Below, piece by piece: positions 31,799 through 42,002 of a DNA stretch of 64,000 nucleotides (positions within the stretch are counted from its first letter, which is position 1; each line of letters opens with the position of its first letter). The stretch covers positions 62,001 through 126,000 of the forward strand of contig JAUZRX010000051.1 in NCBI GenBank assembly GCA_030949985.1. Direction: 5' to 3'. This stretch comes from Acidobacteriota bacterium (GTDB lineage: Bacteria > Acidobacteriota > Polarisedimenticolia > J045). The position numbers and the translations under genes are program-made. The notes below the pieces were generated by a model that saw only the letters and a program-made list of their open reading frames with translations, made no database searches and was not told the origin of the DNA.

Positions 31799-34033
31799 TC
31801 ACAGCAGCCAGGCGTAGCCCAGCTTGACGAAGAACGTGCGGTCGGCGCGGAGCTGGTCGACGGAATCATCGCCGAGTCGGGTGTCGCTGTAGCCGGCGAA
31901 AACCACTGTCTGGGGATTGACCTTGTAGGAAAACAGGTACTGAACGAAGAGTCGGCGTGAGCGCGCGTCCACCGGGAAGGTGTAGAGCCGGGGTTCTCGC
32001 GTGATGGCGGTGCGCTGGACGATGGCCCGGACAAAGGTGCGCAGGCCCAGGTGATAGACGACGCGGGCGTTGGTCAGATGGGCCTGGAAGAGGGTCTCGC
32101 CATGGACTTCGAGCTGCTGGAGAGTGTGGTCCAGTTGAAGGAAGAAGCGGCGCCCCAGGTTCCAGGTGATGCCGGGAGAGATCTCCCGAATTCGCCCCTG
32201 CCGGAGATTGGCCACGTCGATCTCGTCGCCGACGGACAGCCTGAAAGATGATGTGAAGGCGCCGCTGGGGCGGATGTTGAAGAAAGCCGTCGTCCGGTCC
32301 TGGTCGAAGAGAGCGTTCCCCAATCGGGACTGGCGGCGGGAGGCGCGGAGGATCAACAGCGACTGGTAGGGGCCTTCGAAACGGGAGCTGAGCGCGATCT
32401 CGCGGTCGGTGACCTGGCCGGCGAAGTTCTCGGTACGGCTCGCGTCCAGGTTGAACCGGCTGCGGTTCAGCACGCTGCCGTCGCGGCCCCAGAGGGTGCG
32501 CCGCAGGCCGGCTCCCACGGTGCGGGTGTCGACGCGTGGCATGAAGCCGGTGTCGGCGCGGAAGTCGGGACTGACACGGGAGCCCCAGGCCCACCAGCCC
32601 CAGTTCCGGGCGTCGTGGGAATAGCTGAAAGTCAGCGCATGTCCGCGGATCTTCTCCTCGGGGCGGGCAAGGATCGGAGCGTAGTAGGTGGCGGCCGTCA
32701 GAGCCTGGAAGTGGATCGCGTCGACCGGGCTGAGTGCGATGCGGCCGTCGAAGCCGCCCAGGCGGGAGTGGTAGTGCTCGCCCTCCCGCCCGGTGACCAG
32801 CACGCCGAGCTGGGATGACGTACCCACGTCGCGCCGATAGCGCAGCACGTAGGTATCGTTGCCCTCCGCCAGGCTGGTGGAGGTCGAGCCCTGGTTTCCG
32901 GGGAAGACGAGGTTCGTGACCCGGTCGTGAGCCACGTAGGCGCCGATGGCGTGGGGGCCTTCCTTGCCGGTCAGCTTGATGCCCCAGGAGGGATCGGCCA
33001 CGGCCCGCGTGTGGACGGTGCGAAAGCGCGTCCCGAAGAGATCGGCTCCCTCGAGGAAGAAGGGGCGCTTTTCGGGGTAGAAGAGCGCGAACCGGCGGTT
33101 GATTTCGAGCTGGGCCACGTCGGCTTCGACCTGGGAGAAGTCGGGATTGAGAGCCAGGTTCAAGCTGAGATTCGGCGTGATGCCCCACCGCGCCGACAGG
33201 CCCGTGTCGGTCTCTGAAGCCTGGGGCTCGAGGGGCCCGGCGGGGAAGTCGCTGCGTTCTTCCCGCCTCGACCAGGTCGCCGTCGGCGTGAACTCCAGGC
33301 CCCGACCGGGCGTCATGCGCTCGAGCCCGGAGATCTTCCCGGCCTGGCAGAGAAAACAGGTGTCGTTGCGGTCGATGGGCACCGAGTGCAGTCGGCGCCG
33401 CTGGGTGCGGGGCCAGGAACGGAAGGCGATCACGCCCCATGTCTGCTCTGCGGTGCCGCGAGGAAAGCGGAGCGCCGTCCAGGGGATGGCCAACTCCACC
33501 GTGAATCCCCCGGTGGAGATCGTGCCGGCGCTTTCCCAGATCGCGTCCCAGGAGAAGTCGTCTCCCGGGGCTCCGGTCAGGCTGCCGTATCCGCCGGTAC
33601 CTCCGATACCCGCCACGGCGGCGTCCATCTGGACGCCGAGAGGATTGGCCATGAAGGCGAAGGCGCGCCGGCCGTCGAGAAAGGGGTCGATCATGATCCC
33701 CACGATGTCGTCCCGGAAGGCCAGGTCGCGGTCGCTGTAGTGGGCACGGATCGACGCCGGCTGGGGATCGGCGGCGAGGAAGGCGACGTAGAGGCGCTGG
33801 TCGTCATAGAGCAGCAGGCAGCGGGTGGAAACCGGCGCGGGAATGTTGTCACCGGGATAGGTCTCGAAGGCCAGGTCGAGGCCCAGGGCCCCTTGCCAGG
33901 CCGGCTCGTCGAGCTTCCCGTCGATGGTGATCGGTTTTCCGCCTTCCGCGAGCCGCGGGACGTCGCCGGCGAGGGTGGTTCCGGCGGCGAGAAACGCGAA
34001 GGCGAGCAGGAGGAAGCGGCAGGGTGGGGGCAT
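31799..34033 (-). CDS. CBM9-like plus DUF5916 outer-membrane protein
   Basis: The 744-residue protein starts with a signal peptide (1-22). A family-9 carbohydrate-binding-like domain follows (about 30-215): ITIDGKLDEPAWQGA, 'LLYDDQRLYVAFLAADP', 'RDDIVGIMIDPFLDGRRAFAFMANPLG', then a DUF5916 beta-barrel with repeated amphipathic strands ('FFLEGADLFGTRFRTVHTRAV', 'LSRWGITPNLSLNLALNPDFSQVEADVAQLEIN' shortened here) to the end at KLGYAWLL. The block NPDFSQVEAD is a strong marker of the family. Such proteins are predicted outer-membrane barrels with an external or periplasmic sugar-binding-like domain; their substrate is unknown. The upstream 362 bases (34034-34395) contain the promoter-like element for the divergent ATPase gene. 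Confidence 0.85.
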   Translation of the reverse strand: MPPPCRFLLLAFAFLAAGTTLAGDVPRLAEGGKPITIDGKLDEPAWQGALGLDLAFETYPGDNIPAPVSTRCLLLYDDQRLYVAFLAADPQPASIRAHYSDRDLAFRDDIVGIMIDPFLDGRRAFAFMANPLGVQMDAAVAGIGGTGGYGSLTGAPGDDFSWDAIWESAGTISTGGFTVELAIPWTALRFPRGTAEQTWGVIAFRSWPRTQRRRLHSVPIDRNDTCFLCQAGKISGLERMTPGRGLEFTPTATWSRREERSDFPAGPLEPQASETDTGLSARWGITPNLSLNLALNPDFSQVEADVAQLEINRRFALFYPEKRPFFLEGADLFGTRFRTVHTRAVADPSWGIKLTGKEGPHAIGAYVAHDRVTNLVFPGNQGSTSTSLAEGNDTYVLRYRRDVGTSSQLGVLVTGREGEHYHSRLGGFDGRIALSPVDAIHFQALTAATYYAPILARPEEKIRGHALTFSYSHDARNWGWWAWGSRVSPDFRADTGFMPRVDTRTVGAGLRRTLWGRDGSVLNRSRFNLDASRTENFAGQVTDREIALSSRFEGPYQSLLILRASRRQSRLGNALFDQDRTTAFFNIRPSGAFTSSFRLSVGDEIDVANLRQGRIREISPGITWNLGRRFFLQLDHTLQQLEVHGETLFQAHLTNARVVYHLGLRTFVRAIVQRTAITREPRLYTFPVDARSRRLFVQYLFSYKVNPQTVVFAGYSDTRLGDDSVDQLRADRTFFVKLGYAWLL

Positions 34034-34170
34034 CGGCGGTCCTGGTCGGGGGTTGGACGAACAAGCATGCCGACAGCTTCCATCCCGCGCCAGAGGGGAA
34101 CGGCGCCGAACGGCGACGCTGCCGGGGGGGGCTGGGTAAACGCGCCGCTGGACCGTTTATTCGCCCCGGG

Positions 34171-34200
34171 TTGACCGATTGTTCGTTCCCGCGATAGGCT
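34171..34200 (+). promoter_or_regulatory. candidate promoter of the ParA/glycogen-binding fusion gene
   Basis: TTGACC (34171-34176), five of six matches, is followed after 18 bases by TAGGCT (34195-34200), three of six. A start near 34207 would give a leader of about 190 bases before ATG 34396. Open frames run through this leader but have no ribosome site or recognisable content. Confidence 0.4.
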
Positions 34201-34395
34201 GCGGGCCTGGTGGATGGAGGCCCAGTCGATGGACGCCTTCCCGGCCCGATGTCTCGCTGGTTGTCGCCGGCCCTCCTGCCGTCCCGGGGCAGCGCGTCGC
34301 CTTCACCCCCTGTCCGCTCGGCCCTTCCTTTTTCCCCGGCGTCCGGCTCCCGTGGACCGCCGGCCGCAGTCTCCCCCCCTGCAAGGAGGTTCGCA

Positions 34396-35616
34396 ATGAG
34401 CGTCACCCTGGCCCTGGTCAACCAAAAAGGCGGTTGCGGCAAGACCACCTCCGCGATTCACCTGGCCGCAGCCTTCGCCGCGGCGGACTGCCGGGTGCTC
34501 CTGGTCGATCTCGATCCCCAGGGCCACGCCACGCTGGGCCTCGGACAGGCGCCGCCCGACGAGGGGCGGGTCCTGGCCGACTTGTTGCGCAGTCCCGGAA
34601 CGCCGCGCGAGGGTGCCGTCGACGAGATCGCAGTGGAGGCGCGTGACGGCCTGTTCCTGGTTCCGAGCACCCTGGGCCTGGCCGGCCTGGAAGTGGAACT
34701 GGCCGGGCGCGAACAGCCCGAACAACGGCTGGCTGCCGTGTTGAGCCGTGGCCGGCGCCGCTGGGACCTGGTGGTCATCGACTGCCCCCCGAACCTGGGG
34801 CTGCTGACACTCAATGCACTGGCCGCTTCCCGGCAGGTCGTGATTCCGTTCGAGGCGTCGCCCTTTGCGCTGCAGGGTGTCGAGCGTGCCGAGCAGACCC
34901 TGGAGGCCCTGAAGGACCTCACCGGGCATCGCCTGGAGAGCTGGTACCTGCCCACGCTGACGGCGGCCAGGGATCGGCTGGGGCGGGCCGTCATCGCCGA
35001 GATGCTGGCGGGGCATCCCGGGTGGGTGCTCGCCCCCGGTATCCGCCGCAGTGTCGTTTTTCCCCAGGCGGCGAGCGTCGGGAAGACCGTGATGGAGTAC
35101 CGACCGAAATGCCGGGCCGCGATGGACTATCCGAGGGTGGCGGAGCGGCTGCTGGGCGAGTGGCGCAAGGCCGGCTGGCTCGAGGAGGACGATTTCACGG
35201 GTCTCGTTCAGCGGGGCGGCGACCTGGTCTTCTCTCACCGCCGCCTGCCCCCCGTCCAGGTCCGCCTGGCCGGAGATTTCAACGACTGGGTGCCCGACGG
35301 CGGCGTTCGCCTGGTCCAGGTGGAGGGGGGCTGGGAAAAGCGCCTGACCGTCCCGCCGGGTCGTTACGAGTACAAGTTCATCCTGGCCGGCCGGTGGTCG
35401 ATCGACAGCGCCAATCCCGTCGAGGTGCCCAATCCGCGGGGGACGACCAACTCGGTGATCGTCGTGACACCGGTGGCGCGGGAGCCGGTTCGGGGAGTCC
35501 GGGTGCCTGCCGGTCCCTCCACGCCCGAGGCCGCCAAGGTGCGCCAGGCGAGCCTCCTGTCCGCCCGGCAGCGAGCCCGGATGGTGCGCCGTCATTTCCG
35601 CCCCAGCACCCGCTAG
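34396..35616 (+). CDS. ParA/Soj-like ATPase fused to an AMPK/CBM48-type glycogen-binding domain
   Basis: The 406-residue protein begins with a complete ParA-type ATPase: deviant Walker A NQKGGCGKTTSAIHLA (about 9-24), Walker A' VLLVDLDPQGHATLG, Walker B WDLVVIDCPPNLGLLTLNAL, and later 'IPFEASPFALQGVERAEQTL'. From about residue 287 to 358 it carries a domain with VRLAGDFNDWVPDG, 'GGWEKRLTVPPGRYEYKFIL', GRWSIDSANP and GTTNSVIVV, which is the pattern of the isoamylase-N/AMPK-beta glycogen-binding module (CBM48/CBM20-like), including the Trp residues that stack on glucose. A basic tail ends the protein. AAGGAGG lies seven bases before ATG 34396. No parB partner is adjacent. I infer positioning of glycogen or another polysaccharide body, or a regulator using the domain as a protein interface. 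Confidence 0.85.
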   Translation: MSVTLALVNQKGGCGKTTSAIHLAAAFAAADCRVLLVDLDPQGHATLGLGQAPPDEGRVLADLLRSPGTPREGAVDEIAVEARDGLFLVPSTLGLAGLEVELAGREQPEQRLAAVLSRGRRRWDLVVIDCPPNLGLLTLNALAASRQVVIPFEASPFALQGVERAEQTLEALKDLTGHRLESWYLPTLTAARDRLGRAVIAEMLAGHPGWVLAPGIRRSVVFPQAASVGKTVMEYRPKCRAAMDYPRVAERLLGEWRKAGWLEEDDFTGLVQRGGDLVFSHRRLPPVQVRLAGDFNDWVPDGGVRLVQVEGGWEKRLTVPPGRYEYKFILAGRWSIDSANPVEVPNPRGTTNSVIVVTPVAREPVRGVRVPAGPSTPEAAKVRQASLLSARQRARMVRRHFRPSTR

Positions 35617-35710
35617 CGGCCTGGCCGGAGGGCGGAGGTCAGCGCCCGGTTGCGGCCGGTGCCGGGATGCCCATATTCGACCCTGACGGGCTTGGGGCGG
35701 GTGTGAGCGC

Positions 35711-38003
<2,293 letters not shown>

Positions 38004-38017
<14 letters not shown>

Positions 38018-39413
38018 GAGCTGCGATCAGCTCGACGATCGCCTTCTTGCCGTCCCCAAACATCATCAGCGTGTTGTCCATGGCGAACAGCGGGTTGGGG
38101 ATGCCCGCAAAGCCGGGCGAGAGGGAACGCTTGACCACGACCACGGTCCGGGCCTTGTCGACGTCGATGATCGGCATGCCGGCGATCGGGCTGGATGGAT
38201 CGGTGCGCGCCACGGGGTTGACCACGTCGTTGGCGCCGATGACGAGGGCCACGTCGGCCTGTTCGAGAGTCGGGTTGATTTCGTCCATCTCTTTGAGCTT
38301 GTCGTACTCGATGTCCGCCTCGGCGAGCAGCACGTTCATGTGCCCGGGCATGCGGCCGGCTACCGGATGGATCGCGAATTCGACGCTGCACCCGCGGGAT
38401 TCCAGCAGGTTCGTCAGATCCCGGACGGCATGCTGGGCCTGGGCGACGGCCATGCCGTAGCCGGGCACGATGACCGCGCGCTGGGCGCTGTCGAAGAGCA
38501 TCGCGACTTCCTCGGGGCTGGCCGACTTGACGTTGCCGCCGTAGACATCGTCGGCGGAAGGGCCGTCGGCGGCGGGGCCGAGGACGCCGAAGAGAACGTG
38601 GGTCAGCGATCGGTTCATCGCCTTACACATGATGCTGGTCAGGATCACTCCCGACGCGCCGACCAGTGAGCCCGAGATGATCAACACGTTGTTGTTCAGC
38701 ACGAAACCCGTGGCGGCGGCCGCCAGGCCCGAGTAGGAGTTGAGCAGGGCGATGACCACCGGCATGTCGGCGCCACCGATGGGGATCACGAGCAGGATAC
38801 CGAGCAGGGCCGAGACGCCGCAGATCACCCAGTAGGCCGTCAGGTTGGTCGGATCCGTGACCAGCCAGACCGAGGCGCCCAGCGTGGCGAGGGCGACCAG
38901 GGCGTTGAGCGGCTTCTGGCCGGGAAAGATCACCTGGCCGCTGGGGAAAAGCTTGAGGCCCTGGAGCTTGCCGAAAGCCACGACGCTGCCGGTGAAGGTC
39001 ACCGCTCCGATCAGGCCGGATGCCGCGGTGGCGATGATCATCTGCAGGTTGGGAGGCAACTCGCCACGCAGGGTGATGGCCAGCGCGCCTCCCGCCACCA
39101 GCATCGAGGCGATGCCGCCGAAACCGTTGAAGATGGCCACCATCTGCGGCATCGCGGTCATCTGGACGCGGGCCGCGGAGACGGCGCCGATCGCTCCGCC
39201 GACCACGATACCGGCCAGGATCACGCGGAAATCCAGGCCCCGGGCCAGCAGCGTGGCCAGGGCGGCGAGCAGCATGCCCATGGCGCCGAGGAAGTTGCCG
39301 CGGACGGCGGTGCGCGGGTGGGTCAATCCCTTGATACCCAGGATGAAGAGGATCGAGGCCACCAGGTAGGCCAGGTTGACCAGTCCCGTGTCGATCAAGA
39401 ACTCGTTGCCCAT
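38004..39413 (-). CDS. pntB: NAD(P) transhydrogenase subunit beta
   Basis: The 469-residue protein is the PntB subunit of the proton-translocating transhydrogenase, which reduces NADP+ with NADH at the expense of the proton gradient. Its first part has about eight or nine membrane helices ('[15 protein letters not shown]', '[29 protein letters not shown]'). The C-terminal dIII domain binds NADP(H): '[17 protein letters not shown]', '[18 protein letters not shown]', '[12 protein letters not shown]', '[19 protein letters not shown]', '[10 protein letters not shown]'. It is the last gene of a minus-strand operon with the split alpha subunit. Length is normal for the family. The stop lies inside the 3' end of the convergent histidine kinase gene. 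Confidence 0.97.
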
Positions 39414-39418
39414 GGCTC

Positions 39419-39700
39419 TCAGCCCTTCTTCCGGAACATGTCCAGCATGCGGTGGGTGACGAGGAAGCCGCCGACCACGTTGATCGTGGCGAACACCAGC
39501 GCCAGGAAGGCCAGCACGGTGGTGATCGTGTCGTTGCTGGTGGAAGCGGAGAGAATCGCGCCCACGATGGCGATCCCGGAAATCGCGTTGGAGCCCGACA
39601 TCAGCGGCGTATGCAGCGTCGGCGGCACCTTGGTGATGATCTCGAAACCGACGAAGATCGCCAGCGCAAAGATCGTCAGCAGCAGGATCAGCAGTTCCAT
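39419..39700 (-). CDS. pntAB: NAD(P) transhydrogenase subunit alpha, membrane part (dII)
   Basis: The 93-residue protein is the separate membrane portion of the alpha subunit, with three hydrophobic segments and the conserved 'EIITKVPPTLHTPLMSGSNAISGI' stretch (shown here in part) that lines the proton path together with PntB. It ends in HRMLDMFRKKG. In many bacteria alpha is one polypeptide; here, as in Rhodospirillum and other bacteria, it is split in two. AGGAGG lies just before ATG 39700. It sits eight bases downstream of the dI gene and five bases upstream of pntB. Confidence 0.96.
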   Translation of the reverse strand: MELLILLLTIFALAIFVGFEIITKVPPTLHTPLMSGSNAISGIAIVGAILSASTSNDTITTVLAFLALVFATINVVGGFLVTHRMLDMFRKKG

Positions 39701-39708
39701 GGAGCCTC

Positions 39709-40884
39709 CTATTCCTTGTCGTCGTTCGTGGGGGGAGCGAGGAGTCCTTCGAGGCGGGCGTTGACGAGCCGTCCGTCCCGGGTCAGCAGGGTGTCGCGGA
39801 TCACTTCGTCTTCGGTGTCGATCTTCAGCGCGCCTTCCTTGTCCAGCAAAGTGCGGAAGAAGGTGACCAGGTTCTTGCCGTACATCTGGCTGGCGTGGTA
39901 GGCCATTTCCGAGGGGAGATTCGTCGGGCCGTAGATCGTGACCGAGTGTACTTCCCGGACCTCGTCCGGACGGGTCAATTCGCAGTTCCCGCCCCGTTCG
40001 GCGGCCAGGTCGACGATGATCGAGGCGGGACTCATCTGCCGCACCATCTCTTCGGTGACCAGCACCGGGGACTTCTTGCCGGGAATGGCCGCGGTCGTGA
40101 TCACGACCTGGCACTCGGCGACGACCCGGGTCATCACCTCGCGCTGCCTGCGGTAGAATTCTTCACCGAGTTCCTTGGCGTAACCGCCCTTGTCTTCGGC
40201 GGCGGTGGGCTCCAGCTCCAGCTCGACGAACTTCCCACCGAGGCTCTCCACCTGTTCCTTGACCGCGGGGCGGACATCGTAGGCATGGACCACTGCGCCC
40301 AGGCGCTTGGCGGTGGCGATCGCCTTGAGTCCGGCGACGCCGGCGCCGATGACGAAGACATGGGCCGGCGCGAGGGTGCCGGCCGCGGTCATTTCCATGG
40401 AGAACAGCCGGGGCAGGGCGTTGGCCGCCAGCAGCACCGCCTTGTAGCCCGCCACCATCGCCTGGGACGAGAGGACGTCCATGCTCTGGGCGCGGGTGAT
40501 GCGGGGGAGGAGTTCGAGGCCGAAGAGCGTGATGCCGCGGCCGGCGAAGGCCTGGATCCGTTCGGCATGCGACAGCGGGTCGGCCAGGCCGATGACGACT
40601 TGACCCGCGTGCATCAGCTCCAGGTCCTGGTCACCGGTCGCCGCATTCGCACCCGGCGTGCGGACCTGGAAGATCACCTCGCAGTCGGCGAAGAGCTGCG
40701 CCCGGTCTTCGACGATGGTGGCGCCTTTTTCGGCGTAGTCCTCGTCCGTGTAGCCGGCCGCCATGCCGGCGCCGCGTTCCACGCAGACCTCGACGCCCGC
40801 CTTGAGCAGGGGCGCCAGCACTCCGGGAACGAGAGCCACGCGCTTTTCTCCAGGGCAGGTTTCCTTGGGTACTCCAGCTTTCAT
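39709..40884 (-). CDS. pntAA: NAD(P) transhydrogenase subunit alpha, NAD-binding part (dI)
   Basis: The 391-residue soluble protein is the NAD(H)-binding dI domain, similar to alanine dehydrogenase: 'GVPKETCPGEKRVALVPG', 'RITRAQSMDVLSSQAMVAGYKAVL' and the Rossmann motif 'VFVIGAGVAGLKAIATAKRLGA' followed by 'VHAYDVRPAVKEQVESLGGKFVEL' (each shown in part), then 'ITTAAIPGKKSPVLVTEEMV' and 'YGPTNLPSEMAYHAS'. It is the first gene of the minus-strand pnt operon, with AGGAAGG before the ATG. The operon supplies NADPH. Its upstream region (40885-41342, 458 bases) is shared with the divergent respiratory operon and contains the FNR-type box and inverted repeat described separately; no gene is visible in it. 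Confidence 0.97.
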   Translation of the reverse strand: MKAGVPKETCPGEKRVALVPGVLAPLLKAGVEVCVERGAGMAAGYTDEDYAEKGATIVEDRAQLFADCEVIFQVRTPGANAATGDQDLELMHAGQVVIGLADPLSHAERIQAFAGRGITLFGLELLPRITRAQSMDVLSSQAMVAGYKAVLLAANALPRLFSMEMTAAGTLAPAHVFVIGAGVAGLKAIATAKRLGAVVHAYDVRPAVKEQVESLGGKFVELELEPTAAEDKGGYAKELGEEFYRRQREVMTRVVAECQVVITTAAIPGKKSPVLVTEEMVRQMSPASIIVDLAAERGGNCELTRPDEVREVHSVTIYGPTNLPSEMAYHASQMYGKNLVTFFRTLLDKEGALKIDTEDEVIRDTLLTRDGRLVNARLEGLLAPPTNDDKE

Positions 40885-41126
40885 CGGGGTTCCTTCCTCG
40901 GGCCGGGCGGCCCCTGCTGAGCACTCGCGACTTCTTCTTCGGGCCCCTGACGGGGTTTCACGCAGCCCCTTTTTACTCCATTTTCAGCCAGGGGCGAAAG
41001 CCGTCGCCCATCATGCAGGACCCGGGGGCGCTTCAAAAGGGGGGTGGCTGACCGATTATTCAGCCGCCGCCGTGCTCCGCCGGGTTTCTCTCCGCTGCCG
41101 GCGCCCCGTCGCCGGCAGCGGCGGGC

Positions 41127-41140
41127 TTGATCTGGATCAA
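41127..41140. promoter_or_regulatory. perfect FNR/CRP-family box upstream of the respiratory operon
   Basis: TTGATCTGGATCAA matches the FNR/ANR consensus TTGAT-N4-ATCAA at all ten fixed positions. It lies 202 bases before actA and 242 bases from pntAA. If it acted from the usual -41.5 position, transcription of the act operon would start near 41175, with GTTATCCA at 41163-41170 as a weak -10. It is flanked by GGCGCCCC (41100-41107) and GGGGCGCC (41141-41148). Confidence 0.6.
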
Positions 41141-41173
41141 GGGGCGCCTCTTGTCTGCCCCGGTTATCCATGC

Positions 41174-41202
41174 ATGATTAGGCCCCTTGAGCGGGTAATC
41201 AT
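41174..41202 (+). repeat. inverted repeat in the act operon leader
   Basis: ATGATTA (41174-41180) and TAATCAT (41196-41202) are perfect complements across 15 bases. The arms are AT-rich in a GC-rich region. It would lie at or just after the transcription start predicted from the FNR-type box, so it may be an operator for a second regulator or a 5'-end stem-loop. Confidence 0.4.
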
Positions 41203-41342
41203 TTCGACCAAGCCGTCATCTACCTCCCTGCGACGCGGGAACGAAGCGAAAGAAGCGGGTGATCGACTTTCGCCGAGGATCTGTTTTGCGATGGAAGGGC
41301 GGGGCGGCGCGCGCTGGGTGAAAACCCCGGGGCCTGGAAACC

Positions 41343-42002
41343 ATGGAATCTGATCGCCGTTTCGTATTCCCCAAGTGGGCCAACCATATCAGGACGATCA
41401 TCGGCCTGGCCCTGGTGGGCGGGCCGGTCTATCTCGTCGTGGTCGTCTGGCTGGGCTTTTCGCCGAAGACGATCAATGCCGGGTATCAGCCGGTCCAGCC
41501 GGTGCCCTACTCCCACGCCCTCCATGTGGGCAAGCTGGGTATCGACTGCCGCTACTGCCACAACACCGTCGAGGTGGGGGCCAAGGCCGCGATCCCCCCG
41601 ACCCAGACCTGCATGAACTGCCACCAGCGGGTCCGGGCGACCAGCGACAAGCTGGCTCTCGTCCGCCAGAGCCACGCCACGGGCGAGCCGATCCCCTGGG
41701 TCAGGGTGCACGACCTGCCCGACTACGTCTATTTCAACCACTCGGCTCACGTGACCCGCGGTGTGGGATGCGTGGAGTGCCACGGCCGTGTGGATCGCAT
41801 GGAAGAGGTCCGGCAGGTGGCTCCGCTGAGCATGGGCTGGTGCCTGGACTGTCACCGCAATCCCGATGTCCACCTGCGCCCCCCCCAGTACGTGACCCAG
41901 CTCGACTGGGCGCCTGAGGAGGATCGTGCCGAGGTCGGTCGCCAGGTGCGGGAGAAGCGTAACCTTCAACCCTCCACGGACTGCTCGACATGTCATCGAT
42001 GA
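41343..42002 (+). CDS. actA: alternative complex III subunit A, pentahaem cytochrome c
   Basis: The 219-residue protein is the periplasmic multihaem cytochrome of alternative complex III (ACIII), which oxidises menaquinol and passes electrons to cytochrome c or directly to an oxidase. After one N-terminal membrane helix (about 16-38) it has five CxxCH haem sites: CRYCH, CMNCH, CVECH, CLDCH and CSTCH, with 'PVPYSHALHVGKLGIDC' and 'YVYFNHSAHV' providing distal histidines. This is the expected haem number for ActA. It is the first gene of the long act-cox operon. No strong ribosome site is visible before the ATG. Its end overlaps actB by 13 bases. Confidence 0.95.
   Translation: MESDRRFVFPKWANHIRTIIGLALVGGPVYLVVVVWLGFSPKTINAGYQPVQPVPYSHALHVGKLGIDCRYCHNTVEVGAKAAIPPTQTCMNCHQRVRATSDKLALVRQSHATGEPIPWVRVHDLPDYVYFNHSAHVTRGVGCVECHGRVDRMEEVRQVAPLSMGWCLDCHRNPDVHLRPPQYVTQLDWAPEEDRAEVGRQVREKRNLQPSTDCSTCHR

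Noticed and set aside
34210-34395. N-terminal extension of the ParA-like protein by 62 residues
   Set aside because: ParA proteins begin directly before the Walker A strand; ATG 34396 has a strong AAGGAGG site.
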